DNA of 64,000 bases, taken from Zygnema cylindricum (Eukaryota > Streptophyta > Zygnematophyceae > Zygnematales > Zygnemataceae). This document shows positions 11,745-24,400 of the stretch, in pieces; position 1 is the stretch's first letter, and each line of letters opens with the position of its first letter. Under the pieces are notes generated by a model, which was given only the letters and a program-made list of their open reading frames with translations, did no database searches and had not been told where the DNA came from. The position numbers were made by a program, and so were the translations under genes. The stretch is from the NCBI GenBank assembly GCA_037447655.1, contig JBBHKE010002722.1, forward strand, positions 1 through 64,000. The letters are read 5' to 3'.

Positions 11745-12316
11745 CACCGCCAATCGCTATTACCGTATTGAACGCTAATTCGGTCCCGTTTTTTTTTTCC
11801 AAATTCTCAAATAGCATAAATTATTTTGTTTTTTCCTTTACGCCAATTGTATTTTTTTGTCTAATTTGCGTAAAAACGAAAGTACGTTGTTTTTTAAATA
11901 GTGCGATGTACGGTAAGTGTCAGACCGTACAAAATTGTACCTTTTTAAGTGAAAAATTAAGTGAAAAGCCATAATTAATGAGTTTATTAACTGCGGATGC
12001 TTGAGAATATGCGCTCTAAAAAGGGGATGAAATCGGGCTGTCAAATATCACGTTCGCACGTATTCTTCCAACAACCGCGTTCGACCATATGAACGTACGA
12101 TTTGTGTACGATATGTCAAATTTTGTTTAAGTACCTATATTAGTGCAAGCATGTTTGCGACCGACATTTTTTTTTTCAAAGATCCAAAATTAGCATTAGC
12201 AAACAATTAGAATGTATGTTTTTTTTGAATTTTTTCAAATTCCTAATTAGAGTAGATCACTGTAATTATTCCTATACGCTAAAGAAACCTGTACGCTAAA
12301 AGCGATTGGCGGTGTA
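11743..12316. mobile_element. Family A MITE
   Basis: TACACCGCCAATCGC at 11743 and GCGATTGGCGGTGTA ending 12316. The interior is alignable throughout with 49622-50182 (TCCCGTTTTTTT run, AGACCGTACAAAA, AAGGGGAT, GCATGTTTGCGACCGACATT). Inserted at TA. Its two ends match the two ends of the 7.35-kb element at 52801-60152. Confidence 0.85.
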
Positions 12317-12620
12317 CTTTCAAAAGTAGGTGAAAGTAGGCCCATACAATATGCCTATTGTATGCAAAAACATACAGTATGACCTTAAGACCCATATTGT
12401 ATTCGGACATATTCGGACCAATTAAAACATTCGGACCAAAAATTAAACCAATCAAAACATTCTAACCAAATATTTTTATTTACACAGTAAGATTCGGACG
12501 ATCGGACGGTCGCTGATCAAAGTAGCGATCTAAGAAGATCACATGAAAAGCCCATAACACAACTTACGATAAAGGCGCCGACCAAAGGCCTACCATAAAA
12601 ATGCCTACTTTTGAACTATG
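12317..12620. mobile_element. Family C MITE, degenerate left end
   Basis: It begins CTTTCAAAAGTAGG (eroded CATAGTTCAAAAGTAGG) and ends CCTACTTTTGAACTATG at 12620, with the usual ATACAATATG and AAAGCCCATAACACAAC blocks inside. I could not define a target duplication. Confidence 0.65.
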
Positions 12621-12628
12621 CTTTGCAG

Positions 12629-13640
12629 TACACCGCGCATCGTAATTAGAGTAATGAAAAAATTAGAGTAAAAAAAAGAAAAAAATAATTAGAGTAATTT
12701 ACGCTAATTTATGTGATAGAACTGTTTCAGAAAGGAATTTACTCTAATTTATGCGGTGTACTCTAATTTGGCAAGCTAATATCATCTACTGTAAATAAGG
12801 TATTCGTACAAAATTTGACAAAACGTACAGTTTATCGTCACTATGACGTTTGCATTACGCGGTTTGTTAAAACGCAGTTACATGATAATGGCCTGTATTA
12901 AATCATTATATGTACTTTTTTACTTACAAAAGTACAATTTTGCACGGTCGGACGTCGTTTGTACTCCACACTATTTAAAGCGAACATATATTAGAATTAA
13001 AAACGCTAATTAAACCTTACCTTAAATAGCATAATGAAAAAATTAGAATCACTTACTCTATTTGATGTGATAGAGTCGAAAATTCGAGCGACCGAATTAG
13101 AGTAATTTACTCTAATTACGATTCGCGGTGTACTGTACACCGCGAATCGTAATTAGAGTAAATTACTCTAATTCGGTCGCTCGAAATTTTGACTCTATCA
13201 CATCAAATAGAGTAATCGATTCTAATTTTTTCATTATTCTAATTTAGGTAAGGTTTAATTAGCGTTTTTAATTCTAATATATGTTCGTTTTACATAGTGT
13301 GGAGTACGGACGACGTCCGACCGTGCAAAGTTGTACTTTTATAAGTAAAAAAGTACAAACAATGATTTAATACAGGCCATTATCATGTAACTGCGTTTTA
13401 ACAAAACGCGTAGTGCGAACGTCATAGTGACGATAAACTGTACGTTTTGTCAGATTCTGTACGAATACCTTATTTACAGTAGAGGATATTAACTTGCCAA
13501 ATTAGAGTACACCGCATAAATTAGAGTAAATTCCTTTTTGAAACAGCTCTATCACATAAATTAGAGTAAATTACTCTAATTATTTTTTTCTCTTTTTTTA
13601 CTCTAATTTTTTCATTACTCTAATTACGATGCGCGGTGTA
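12629..13640. repeat. 1-kb near-perfect palindrome made of two head-to-head MITEs
   Basis: The left arm 12629-13133 and right arm 13135-13640 are inverted copies around T13134. The arms have equal length, so indels balance. Each arm is itself a MITE: outer ends TACACCGCGCATCG, inner ends CGATTCGCGGTGTA, separated only by TACTGTA at the centre. Substitutions are scattered (for example CACTTACTCTA in the left arm against TAGAGTAATCGA in the right). Transcription across it would give a roughly 500-bp hairpin. Confidence 0.9.
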
Positions 13641-13693
13641 GCTATAGAGTTTGTTTCTAATGCATGGTTAATAGTACGATCTGTACGATACTG

Positions 13694-14234
13694 TACACCG
13701 CGCATCGTTATTAGTGTCAACGACACTAATTTGGGTTCTTAAAATTTTGATTTTTTTCCTCAAATAGGATACATGATTTTAATTTTTCCTTGACGTTAAT
13801 TAAGGGACCGTACAAAATAGCGTAAAGGACGAATTACAATAATATATAAATAGTATGGTGTACGGTCGATGTCAGACCGTACATAAATGTACCTTTTCAA
13901 GTGAAAATTTTACAAAAACTGAGTTAAATCAGACGCGCACGCATAGGATCTTGCGCTAAAAAAACGGGATTGTTCTGACACGTAAATTAATCTGACATGT
14001 ACGTATATTTGAATTTCACGACGGCGTACGATTTTTAATATTTTGTACGGATACATATATTAATGTAAATAATTGTACAACGAATATTTCATTTTTGCTG
14101 TTCCCAAATTCGCATAAAGCCGAAATTAGAATACACCTTTTAAAAAAAAAAAAAAAAATCTTAATTAGCGTCAATGACGGTATATTTACTTCCACACTAT
14201 TTAAAATTTGACACTAATATCGATGCGCGGTGTA
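13694..14234. mobile_element. Family B MITE, 541 bp
   Basis: TACACCGCGCATCGTTATTA at 13694, inverted at the end (ATCGATGCGCGGTGTA, 14234). The interior matches 48028-48566 and the split copy 37019-44693 (CAAATAGGATACATG, GGACCGTACAAAATAG, AGACCGTACATAAATGTACC). TA target. No gene. Confidence 0.85.
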
Positions 14235-15180
14235 GTATTTTCTAACATGAGCTTTCGAGGTCACAATTCGGAAGTTTCGCAGGCGGTGAGACGGGAAATA
14301 ATGGAATGGCAAGTGGCAAGGTCGTATTCCGTTTCAGTAATAGAAAAACGTGTAGCTCTATTGCGGTCAAGTGCCGCCCATTGCAACATTCGGAAGCTCG
14401 ACGAAACAGAAATTGGAAATGGCTCGCGTCATCTGTCTTGGACATGACCTACCAGGTCATTGCCAGGGCCTGAAAATACAACCGTGGAGAACAGCAAACG
14501 TCGGCAAATTTGAATTTTGAATTCGGAATTTCAGATTTTCAAATCTGATTCGGTTTTAGACGAAGTTAGGTGCCAGCAGTACGGAACAGTAAAGTAAACA
14601 GCCACCTGTCTTAGAGCGCAAAAGTTGGGGTATTTCTCCCACGTGGCAATCGTTGATGGCGCGCAAGTTATGACGGCCCTCACAAGACCACACACAGCTC
14701 TCCAGGAGCTGACGAGAGAGTTTTCCGTACATTTTCCAGGATCACGAAGTTCGAGGCATATCCATGCGTAGACCAAAATCTCGGCTTCCGACTCGTCTTC
14801 AGAACTTACACCCCGAAACGGTAATAATTACATGTAAACCGTTATCTCTGACGGGCTTCAAATTCTTTTTCTTATGACAGGTCGTAGAGATTTGGCCTGC
14901 TTGCGACCGCGCGCTCCTGTCCGTAATTAATAATTCGGACCGTTGGCATTTGAGCCATGATTCTGTTTTGACGTCACCTCTAACCCCGTTGGTTCCCATT
15001 ATACCGGCGGCGGCCTTCCGTGTCCGTACTGTGACAACGTGTCACAAAACGAGCAACCGCCCCCCTCACCAGCTTCTAACCGGCGACAGGTCTAAACTCA
15101 CCTCAGCAGATCCATCTCCAGCTGCGAGCTTTCATTTATTGCACCGCTCTCTTCTTGCTGCTCCCTTGCTCGGAGAGCAG
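14235..15180. other. Upstream region of the PI4K gene, no gene seen
   Basis: Non-repetitive, more GC-rich than the MITE cluster. It should contain the promoter of the kinase gene; I cannot point to a TATA box with confidence. Confidence 0.4.
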
Positions 15181-15320
15181 GTAGAGAGAGAGAGAGAGTG
15201 AGAGAGGAAGAGAGAGACGAGAGAGAGAGAGAGGAAGAGAAAGAGACGAGAGAGAGAGACCGCGCGCGAGAGGGAGAGGGGGAGGGAGATTGTGTGTGAG
15301 AGAGAGGGAGCGAGAGAAAT
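15181..15320. repeat. (GA)n-rich tract before the PI4K start codon
   Basis: About 140 bp of GAGAGAGAG with interruptions, 90 nt upstream of ATG 15410; probably in the 5' UTR or core promoter. GA/CT tracts of this kind are common in plant 5' leaders. Confidence 0.85.
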
Positions 15321-15409
15321 CATATTAGAAGAGATATAATGATGGATTGAGATATCTTCTTGTCTTGTAAAGTGCATATTTTGTTTCGATTACCTTGTTA
15401 GTCGTCATC

Positions 15410-18400
15410 ATGGTCTTTCTTCTTCCAAGACCTCCAGCGCCTCGTGAAGTTACAGAAGCTCCAAGATTTTCAAACGATGGTGGATGGCTCCTTCGTTTCT
15501 TCGACTCGGCCTTTTTCTGCGAGTGGATTGCTGTTACATATTTGTACAGGTGAAAGACAAAATTGCAGCTCTAATCCTTAGGGAAACCTGTTTTTGACTG
15601 ACCTGTCTCGCTTTACTGGTTTGAAAACAATGTTAGTGGTATTTTCCGATCATTTGGCCACGGTACTCTACCGCTGTTTCTCATGCCCTTGCAGTTGATT
15701 CGAGTTTTTTGTTTTTTTTTTATATAATTCAGCTTGGGGATTTCCGCTACCTTCCAGGAAACTCGTTTCTGTGATTTTCCAGAAATGAGCTACATGTGAA
15801 AGTCTGTTTAATAGAAGTTTGAGCACTTTCTAAGTCCGATGTCGATAGCTGATACGACTTGAGAAATTACTTAAAAAAAAAAAGAAAAAAATAACCATTC
15901 CGTTCTGTTCTGTTCCGTTTGTTTTATTACAAAATCATTTTGGTTGGAGCAAGAACTGGATACATAGAATGACCAATCTGGCTTCTGAAAGGAAGTGAAG
16001 GGAAGGGAAAAAAAGGAGGGAGGGGAGGGAGGGAGGGAGGGGAAGGGGGACGGGGAGGAAGGCTGAGGAAGGGGTCTAAGTCTTAATTTTCTGTTTACCA
16101 GCTAAGCAAATATCGGACACTAAAATAAGAACCTGGTTAGTTGTGATAATTAGGAATGCTTTAAAATTAAAAAGAGAAATTGAAGTAAAAGTCAAACGTA
16201 CTCTTGGTTCTGGACAATTTTGCTCGAATGACAGCCACTGTTAAGGTGGACTTCAGTGTCAAAAGATAGCTTATTATGTTCAATTGGTGCTGAAAATAAA
16301 GGAAAGTAGCCGTTGTCTTTGTGATGCATGGAAAACCAGAAAGGTTAGTCTCCTTTGTGCCCAACGTGTGGGCTATTTCTGTTTGTTACTATTCAGGTTG
16401 GATATCAGTTTGTCGACAATTTGAAACTGTTTAACAACAGTGAAATAAGGTACTGAGTTTTGACATCGACATAGTAGAGATTTGCTGTTATGTATAGGCC
16501 ACAGTTAGTGGTCTTGGGACTACACCGTGTATCGCTATTAGTGTTGATGTTCTTTTGGCCTTTAAACTCACTTTCTCTGTGCTCTGTTGTCAAATTATTA
16601 TGCTGAAGGTTGCGATGGAAAGGTAAGATCCCTACCTTTCGGTTGATGGGCTCCTGATGAAAATCGGACATGTATCTGCGGAGAAAGTTGATTTGAAGGT
16701 GGAAAGAATCATTAGAAGAGATACATGGTGTAGCTGCCTTGAGGGAATTGTGCCATAATACTGCGGTGCTTATATTGCCGAATGCTTTGTACAGTGCACA
16801 CAAATGCGGCAATAATGCAGTGTAATATGCTGTTGAATGCTTTGACGCATAAACATGACAAGACTCCCAAATTGTTTGGGCTCGCATGTCAACACTTGAT
16901 TATTCAGTTTGTAGGAGCTAGTTAAAGTTAACTGGATAATGGATGAAGGTCTTTCACTAGATTCCAGTTCCGACTTCAAACGCCTGGTTATTGACATTCC
17001 ATTTGGGCTTCAGTTATGCATCTTTGCATTCTTCTCAGAAAACTTGTATAGAAGAGGAGGCTAAGCAGGAGGAGCAAGAACTTTATTTTAGCTTGGGCAG
17101 TCTTTCCGTGGTAGCCTCAGTTTCATGCAAACTCATCTACATCAGGGACATGATGAGGGTGTATAAGAAGCCTATCCTAGATAAGATTACGCAATGTTTC
17201 CAGCATTAGATGTCTCGAACGGTGGGTGTTAAGAGCAATATGGATGAGAATATGATGTTTATTCTCCTCCTACAGTGAACAACTTTACCGGAAACAACTT
17301 TACTCTTTTTTTTTGTATTGAGGGGAAACAGGGAACTTGATAAGGCTGTTAAGCAGGTGGTGGTCGTAGTGGTCAGCCAGGCTGTGATGATATGAGGGCT
17401 TCATAGGTGGCAGATGACTTGTAGTAACGGGATAATTTCAACACCTGTTGGGAGTCTCGATGGGAGTCCATAGTTATTTCGCGATTTTCTAATGCATACA
17501 CTGTTACTGCCCTATCCTTCTCTGAGATGCTAGCTTTCAATCACTTGAAGGGAACAGCTCATCTTCTGTACATGTTGATGAATGGTATTGCTGTATTTCT
17601 CCCCTCTTTCCTTAAACGAGATCAGCCACTGTTCCTGTTGTGACACTCTTTTAGCTCAGTTCAGATCATTTGGGTCCGTTGTTGAGAGCCACAACTAGAA
17701 AATGCTTACTATTGAGCTGTATTTGTGTCGGGTTCAACCCAAGGTTGTGTTCACATGGAAAGAGGAAACTGGGGTGCCTCATAGTGGGGAATATTTCTCT
17801 TTTTAACTCGGGTGAAAAGCTTTCCAGTTTGTTAACCAGGAGTGCTGCGTGAGATACAGACTTCGTTGTTGAGGGTTGACTGAAGGGTGGCGTGGGATTA
17901 CATTTCTTTTAAGTCGCGGGGGCCTCTGTTACAAACATCTGTAATATCGGTGTCAACTAGTTTTTGGTGTTTGTTAACTGGTTTCTGAGCCAGAGTCATT
18001 GTTTGTTTATGAAATCAAGCAGTTTCAACTAACACCTTTCTCTGTAGTAGCTGGAGAGTTGCAAGTTCTTTCTGTAAATTGCAGGTTTCTATTACTGCAG
18101 TTTGAAAGACAATTGCGAGGCACACCTGTTAAATACAGCCCATTACTTGTTTTGTTTGGCTTGGAGACAACGATTGCTGGGGGCTTTGGGAAGGGTTAAT
18201 TGAACATTGGGTGTTTTTGGCAAATTTGATAAAGTCAAACTTTGCAGATTAATTGGGAATTCTTATCATCACACCTTGGACTTGTTGTGTTAATGATTCT
18301 TATAGGCACGAACATGGAGGAGTACGGGATTATCTCTGCAATCGAATGTACAACCTCCCTGTGTCAGGGATTGAAGACTACCTCTTCCAACTCTGTCACA

Positions 18401-21400
18401 TGGCGGTCCAGAAGCCTTCTCCAAGTCTGGAAAAATATATTGTGGATGCTTGCAGCAAATCTTTGCGACTTAGTCTTAAGGTAAGGAATTTGTGGCTGCA
18501 AACTGAAAGAGGAGGAGCTAAACCCTGAATGGAAAAGTATCGAGGAACTTACCAGCCTCAGTTGAACGGGCACTTTGTCATATGCTTGGACTAGATGAAC
18601 TTAAATTGGTGTCATTGCCGCAAAGTCTTCTTTTTCAGGTTTGCTGTTTTGTCAGAAGTAATCAATTTGTGTTCCATGTGGTTGAACAGGTCTATTGGTT
18701 TTTGCAAGCTGAAAATGAAGATATTGGTGATGACGACGACATTCGAAACCTTCAAGATAGCTGTCAGACGGCAGTACAAGAAGGAGATTGGGCACCTCTC
18801 ATTTGTCCTAACCCTCCCACATGTATGCTTTCTGGAAGAGAACGAATGATGAGACTAGTTTCCTCTGCTTCTAGAAGACTGTTACCTCTATCTGCCTCAG
18901 GTGCCGTTAATCGACCCCTTCATTTATCAGCTATTACTGGAAATTCTGTTATTGTTGAAGAGAGTGGGTCGGAGGTAGGGAATGGATCCACGGCAGTATT
19001 GGAATCGGAACATTCCATGAAGCTTTTGCGGAAACTAATGCCTGGACCAAAAGTTCAACAAATGCGTGAAGCGTTTTTCCGAAAGTTTATTAAGGAGGAG
19101 GGGTGTGAAGAGGAGGGAAGTGGGGACAGGGTGGTGGTTGCTGGAAGCTTGGAGTTGATGGGGAATATCGAGGGTCCCAAACTAAAAGAGAACTTGTTCC
19201 GATATTTTCGACGGAAAGAAGGTGAGAAGGGGGAAGGGGAGGGAGATGAAACAGAAGAAGAGGAAGTCTACAGAAAAGATTCGTTTTATACTAAGTACTT
19301 TCGGAAGGGCAAGGACGGATGTTTGGAGGAAGGGGAAGAAGGGGAGGAAGGAGAAGTTTCTATGGAGAGTGGAAAGTCAAAGGAAATGTTTTTTCCCAAG
19401 TTGTTTTGGAAGGGTAATAATGAGAAATGGGCTGAAGGTGAAGACAGTGAGGAGAAGAGTAAGGGATTAACAGAAGACATGCCTCTGGCAGACAGTCTCT
19501 TCAAGAGGTTGTGGGGGGAGAAGAAAGGTGGGGAGGAAGTGGAGGTAGAGGATGTTGGAAGCTCTTCCCTGGCAGAGAGAGGTAGAATGAGATCTTGGAG
19601 AACGGATGACGAGGGTTTTTTTCGAAAACTCTTTGGAGGGAAAGGTGATGATTTGGCACCTGAGGAGAGCAAACTAATTGGAGAACTAAGGGCTGTCGTT
19701 GAGGCCCATGGAGGGATTGAGGGCGATGAGAAAAGTTTTTTTTGGGGAATTTTGGGGCACAGGGGAGGAGAGGGTAAAGTGCTTAAAGGGGATAAAATAA
19801 CAGAGGAACTGGAGGGCCCGGAAAGACAGAATAGTTTCTTAGGAAAGCTATTTATGGGCCGGGCTGAGGAGTCGCAGGAGGGCGGGGAGGGAACTGAAGA
19901 ACTGAATGCTTCAGATGGTTACTTTCGCAGGCTTATTCGGGGAAGGGGAGAAGAAGTGGAGAAGGGGGAGGAGAGTGAGAAAGGAGAGAATCGGGGAACA
20001 GTGAATTGTGTGGTGGTTGAAGGAGGAGAAGGAGATGTGGTGATTGGTGAACTCACTGAAGCATCAAGTGGAAATTTGGGAAACAGACAGGATGGGCAGG
20101 TTAATGGAGGAGGAAGCAGAGAAATAGGAGGGATAAGTGAAAGTCTTATAGGAGGCATAAATGAAAGTCCAAATGTAGAAGAAGACAAGGCTGTTGAGGA
20201 GATGAATGAAAGGGCAAGCTCTGGTTCAGCGGCTAAAATGAATAATGAACCTCCTCCTATAAGCGAAAGAAAGTCTTTACGAAAACGCCTCTTTGGAGCA
20301 AAAGAAGGAACAGAAAAGGCAGTTGGGGAGAGAAAGGATACGGCAAGTGGGGGAGGACATGTGGCAGATTTGGTAGATGTAGTAGCAGGGGCAGGGGGAG
20401 AAGGAATGGGAGCTTTGGAACGGACAAGCAGTGGGAGAGGGGAGAAGGGACTAGGAGAAGACAGTATAATGAGTGAAAATAGATCTTTGAGCTTTCAATT
20501 ACGGAAACTACGAAGTTCTATTGCTAATGCGGCTGGAGCAGCTGTTTCTTTGACTCATCAGGGGGCAGGAGGTGATGACTCGAGTTTAAAACCACCTTCG
20601 ACACCCACGAAAAAGAAAGGGGAGGAATTTGGTTCGAGTGATCGAGTCTCTTCCGAAGTGTCTGTGGTTGAGAAGGGAACGGTTGTTGGGGTAGGCACCG
20701 GAAAGGAGGGCGTAGTTGACAAGGTAGGGGAAAGGACTAATGGAGATGAACCCACGGCAAGCAATAGTGAATCGGGGTTTTTACGAAAGTTAAATCCTTT
20801 TCGGGGTGGAGGATCCGGATCTATCAGTCTTACAGTCAGTTTAGATGAGAATGGAACTGGAGAGGGCTCTGCTTCGAAGGGCCCCCTAACACCAAAAGGA
20901 CCACCGACTCCTAAAAGGCCACTTACACCACCTCGGAAAGATCGTAATTCAACTACAGAAAATTTGGCCTCGAGTCCGAGCCTCAGCTCATCCTCCAACT
21001 TTCTTCGGAAGTTATGGAGGGAGAAGGGAGAGGATGATGAAAAAAGAGTTGGCGATGATAAGGAACTGTCTGATTATGTGCCACTTGTCGATCCTCCAGC
21101 ACTACTGACTCCTGTACCTTCTCAGAAATCGGAAGGGATTGGTGGAGGGCGCTTATCATTCATAGGAAATCCTTTGCGTAGTGCAACTCTACTCGTTGTT
21201 GGTTCTGAAAAAACGCGAAAGGACAGTAGTGGAATGGAAGTTTTGGGAACCAAAGCTCCCTTACAAGTGACAGAGAGTGAAGTTCCGTTGAATCCCACTG
21301 GAACTCATGGAGGAAATGTACCCACTCCAAGCACACCAGCTTCTTCGAAGAAGGTGATGGGGGGCCTGTTACCTCGTGTGAGACCATTCAGTAGTCATCC

Positions 21401-24400
21401 TGTGGAGCCTCCCTCACCAACGCGATCACTTTCTAATCCTCTCTCCGGAGTAGATTCGGTTTCCGGAGGAAGTCATATTTCTCGATCAACTTCGTCGGGT
21501 TCGACGTTAGGGCTGGGATTTGGACGCAATTTGGGCTCAGGTTTGGGACAATCTCTCCGTTTAGGCGGGGGTGGAGGAGGAAGAGGAGCAGGTGGAGGAG
21601 GAGAAGGAGGTGAAGGAGAAGGTGGAGGAGGTGGTACAGGTTTCAATCTTGTCCCTAGACCAGGAATGCCTATGAAGGTGTCAAAACCGGCAGCAGTAGT
21701 GGCAGAGCCTGAGGAAGATGCCCATGGCCATCAAAGTTCAGCTTCAGTACATTCAACTATCCTAAATTTTCAATTCACTTCACCTACAAAAGCTCATCAG
21801 TTTTCAGTTTCAGGACATCCAATGGTTCAAAATTCCCAATTAAGGACAACCACGGCATCCATTGTAAGAGCTGGTAGTGGAAGAGATGTTGGGGTGACCT
21901 CCAAAAATTTGGGTCAGTCAAATATGCCGATGAAAATACCAAAACTGGCAGCAATAGTACCGGAACCTGAAGAAGACAGCAGAGGTGACGATGGAAATCG
22001 AGGAGAGAGAGAGCAAATAGAGGATGGAGAGGATGAAAGAGGAGACTTATTAGCCTCAACCCTTCAAGACAAAGTGAGTGGACTTTTCTGGTTTCCGTGT
22101 GCGTTGTTTGAATCTTTGCTTAGAGCAGTTTGTATGGTTAATCTATATCTAGACTGGAGAAAAAACTGAAGCATGGTTGGTAGGAGGCAAAAATACAAAA
22201 CATCTAGTTGCAGTCCTAGGAATTATAGCTAAACCTTCGAAGGTTTTCTCCACCATTACCTACGTCATTGTTTTTGAAAAAGAATGCAGTCTAAGCAAAG
22301 TTCGTTATATACGGAAAGCTGAAGACCCTTGGTGTATAATTATCATATTGTTGGATATTCTCGTCCTTTCTCTTCTTCGTTATCTGAATTGAATCAGTTC
22401 TTGCTTGTTGGTCACGATGCCGTTAACAAATTATTCCTTAATTAGTGGTATAGATCCTGTAATTAGTGAGTTGGGACCGCTTCAACGCTTGCATTTTTTT
22501 CTATTCTTCCCTGTTGGTAATCTCAATAGAAGCAATTTCTTTCTGGCGAGTAAAATTTGGAGTATATTTGTTGGTGAATTACAGGCATTATCTGATTCTT
22601 GGTTGGGAGATAGCAAGGAGCTTATGTGCATGCCTTCTCCGGTTAAACCCCCACTCCCCCGATATCCAGCTTTTAAAATCCGTCAAGGCACTTTTCATGC
22701 ATCTCTCGATTTTGTTAAAGCACTGTCGGATATTTCCAGTGGTCTAGTGGATGTTTTTCCACTCTCAGATCGCCAAAAGGCTTTGAAAGAGGTGAGATTT
22801 TATTAAGCTCGTTTTGAAGTCTGGAGAGAAGAATGATAGTTTTGTTGAAGCAACATATATGATTATCTTTTGTTCGAATTTCTGAAAACTACTTAATTTA
22901 CGTACAAGGACTTTGTACGCTTATATTTTTTTGAGCTGTTTGCAAGGCCAACAGTCAGATATTTTGCGTCTTTTTTATGTGCTATTGTTCTTATGGTTTA
23001 ACAGTCCATTTATCACTGAGATGTTTTTTATTGTGTCTTTCTAAAGAGGATGGGCGTTTTTAAGGAAACTTAGTTGCCAGAAAGTCACAATTTCTAAACG
23101 TGGGATCAGTTATGGGGTCTCTGATGGGCAGTCTCTCACAGAGTTAAATGCCCATTTGGAGGCGGGTAGTGCTCATGGAGGTAAGCCACATTTGTTGAGG
23201 AAGGCCGTAGATATATGAGCCATTAATTTGTTGAGTTAGGGCGTCTGTTCAATTGAGTTGGTCGTCATATAGTAAGGATTATCTTGTTTACTTCTTTGTG
23301 AAGCAGACAGGATCATATTAATGATCACTGATTTACTGCGGTTTTGTTTTAAATGTACGAACCTTCAGTTGCATTGGGAAAGAAGCGAGAGGAACAGACT
23401 TCACAGAACTTTTTAGGCACAGTATATAATGGAAAAAGTATGCTAGTTTTTCTATGTAAAACTGTACTTTTTTCTGAGTTATTCATGAGTTTGTCCAACT
23501 CTTTAGGTTGGACTTTTCCTTTTTTGGAGTGTTAGGGCCAATCTTTGCATGAAGAACGAACTTTCATATGGGCATATTCCTTCACAGTTCTTATGTTGAT
23601 TTCGTTTTGTTCTTTGAGGATGTTTTGTTTATTGTTAAGTTTGAAATCTATGGCTGTTTTTCAGGTGTATGTTTTCCGATGGGGAAACAAGTCACTCGGG
23701 TCATGCACATTTTGGATGATGAGTCTGTCTTATTAAACTCAAGGGAAAGAGTCCCTTTTATGGTTTTCCTTGAAGTTTTGAGATGCGATTCGATGAGGTG
23801 AGCAAAACGGGGCTGTAATCACTTCTAGGCCACTAGGTTTTTTGTTTTCAATTTTTGTTTTTTCATCTTTTGTGGTTTGTTTTGCATCACCATGGGTATG
23901 GTTTAAGGTCTACAGTGGTGAAATATTTGGGGTTTACTTGTTTTGTTCTTACCTTCCTGTGTCTTTTCTTGGATCTTGCCGAAAACCTCTCTGTCAGAAA
24001 GGAGAGAGGAGGAAGGAAGAAAGAAAGCAGTGCCAGAAAGACGTGAACTTGTTTTTGGATTCACTTTTTTTTTTGTAACGGTTTTTTTATGTTGGACCTT
24101 TAGACAAACCTGTTGAGCGTTTGTTTCCACGACTAGTGATTTGAACCTTGAGATGATGAATTCATGAGATCTAACACATTTTGAAGTGGATCAAAATATG
24201 TGTTAGAAAATATTAGTGGACAATAAGTTTTTATTGTGTGCATGAATAGGCGTGAAACCGTAATTGTCTCACATCCTTTATCGAAGTATTTTGCATCATC
24301 CATACTGTATACTGTTCTCCAGTTCAGTTAATGTGGAATCAAACTAACTTTCCAGTTACCTGGTGGGTATGAAAATGGACGCAGTTCGAGAAAAGACGAA

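Noticed and set aside
16405-16887. 160-codon minus-strand frame in PI4K intron 1
   Set aside because: No domain, no splice context, and mixed composition; most likely chance.
18582-18689. N-terminal 36 codons of the long open frame before exon 3
   Set aside because: They lie in intron 2. A GT donor at 18481 and acceptor AACAG at 18689 join exon 2 to VYWFLQAENED in frame, matching the PI4K-beta family; the upstream ATG is chance.
18595-21387. Other-frame open reading frames within PI4K exon 3 on both strands
   Set aside because: Low-complexity purine-rich codons leave other frames open; none has family resemblance and exon 3 fits the gene.
24323-24384. Exon 7 starting at 24323, 24328 or 24356
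   Set aside because: The first two run into stop codons, and 24356 breaks the frame with exon 6; 24385 keeps it.
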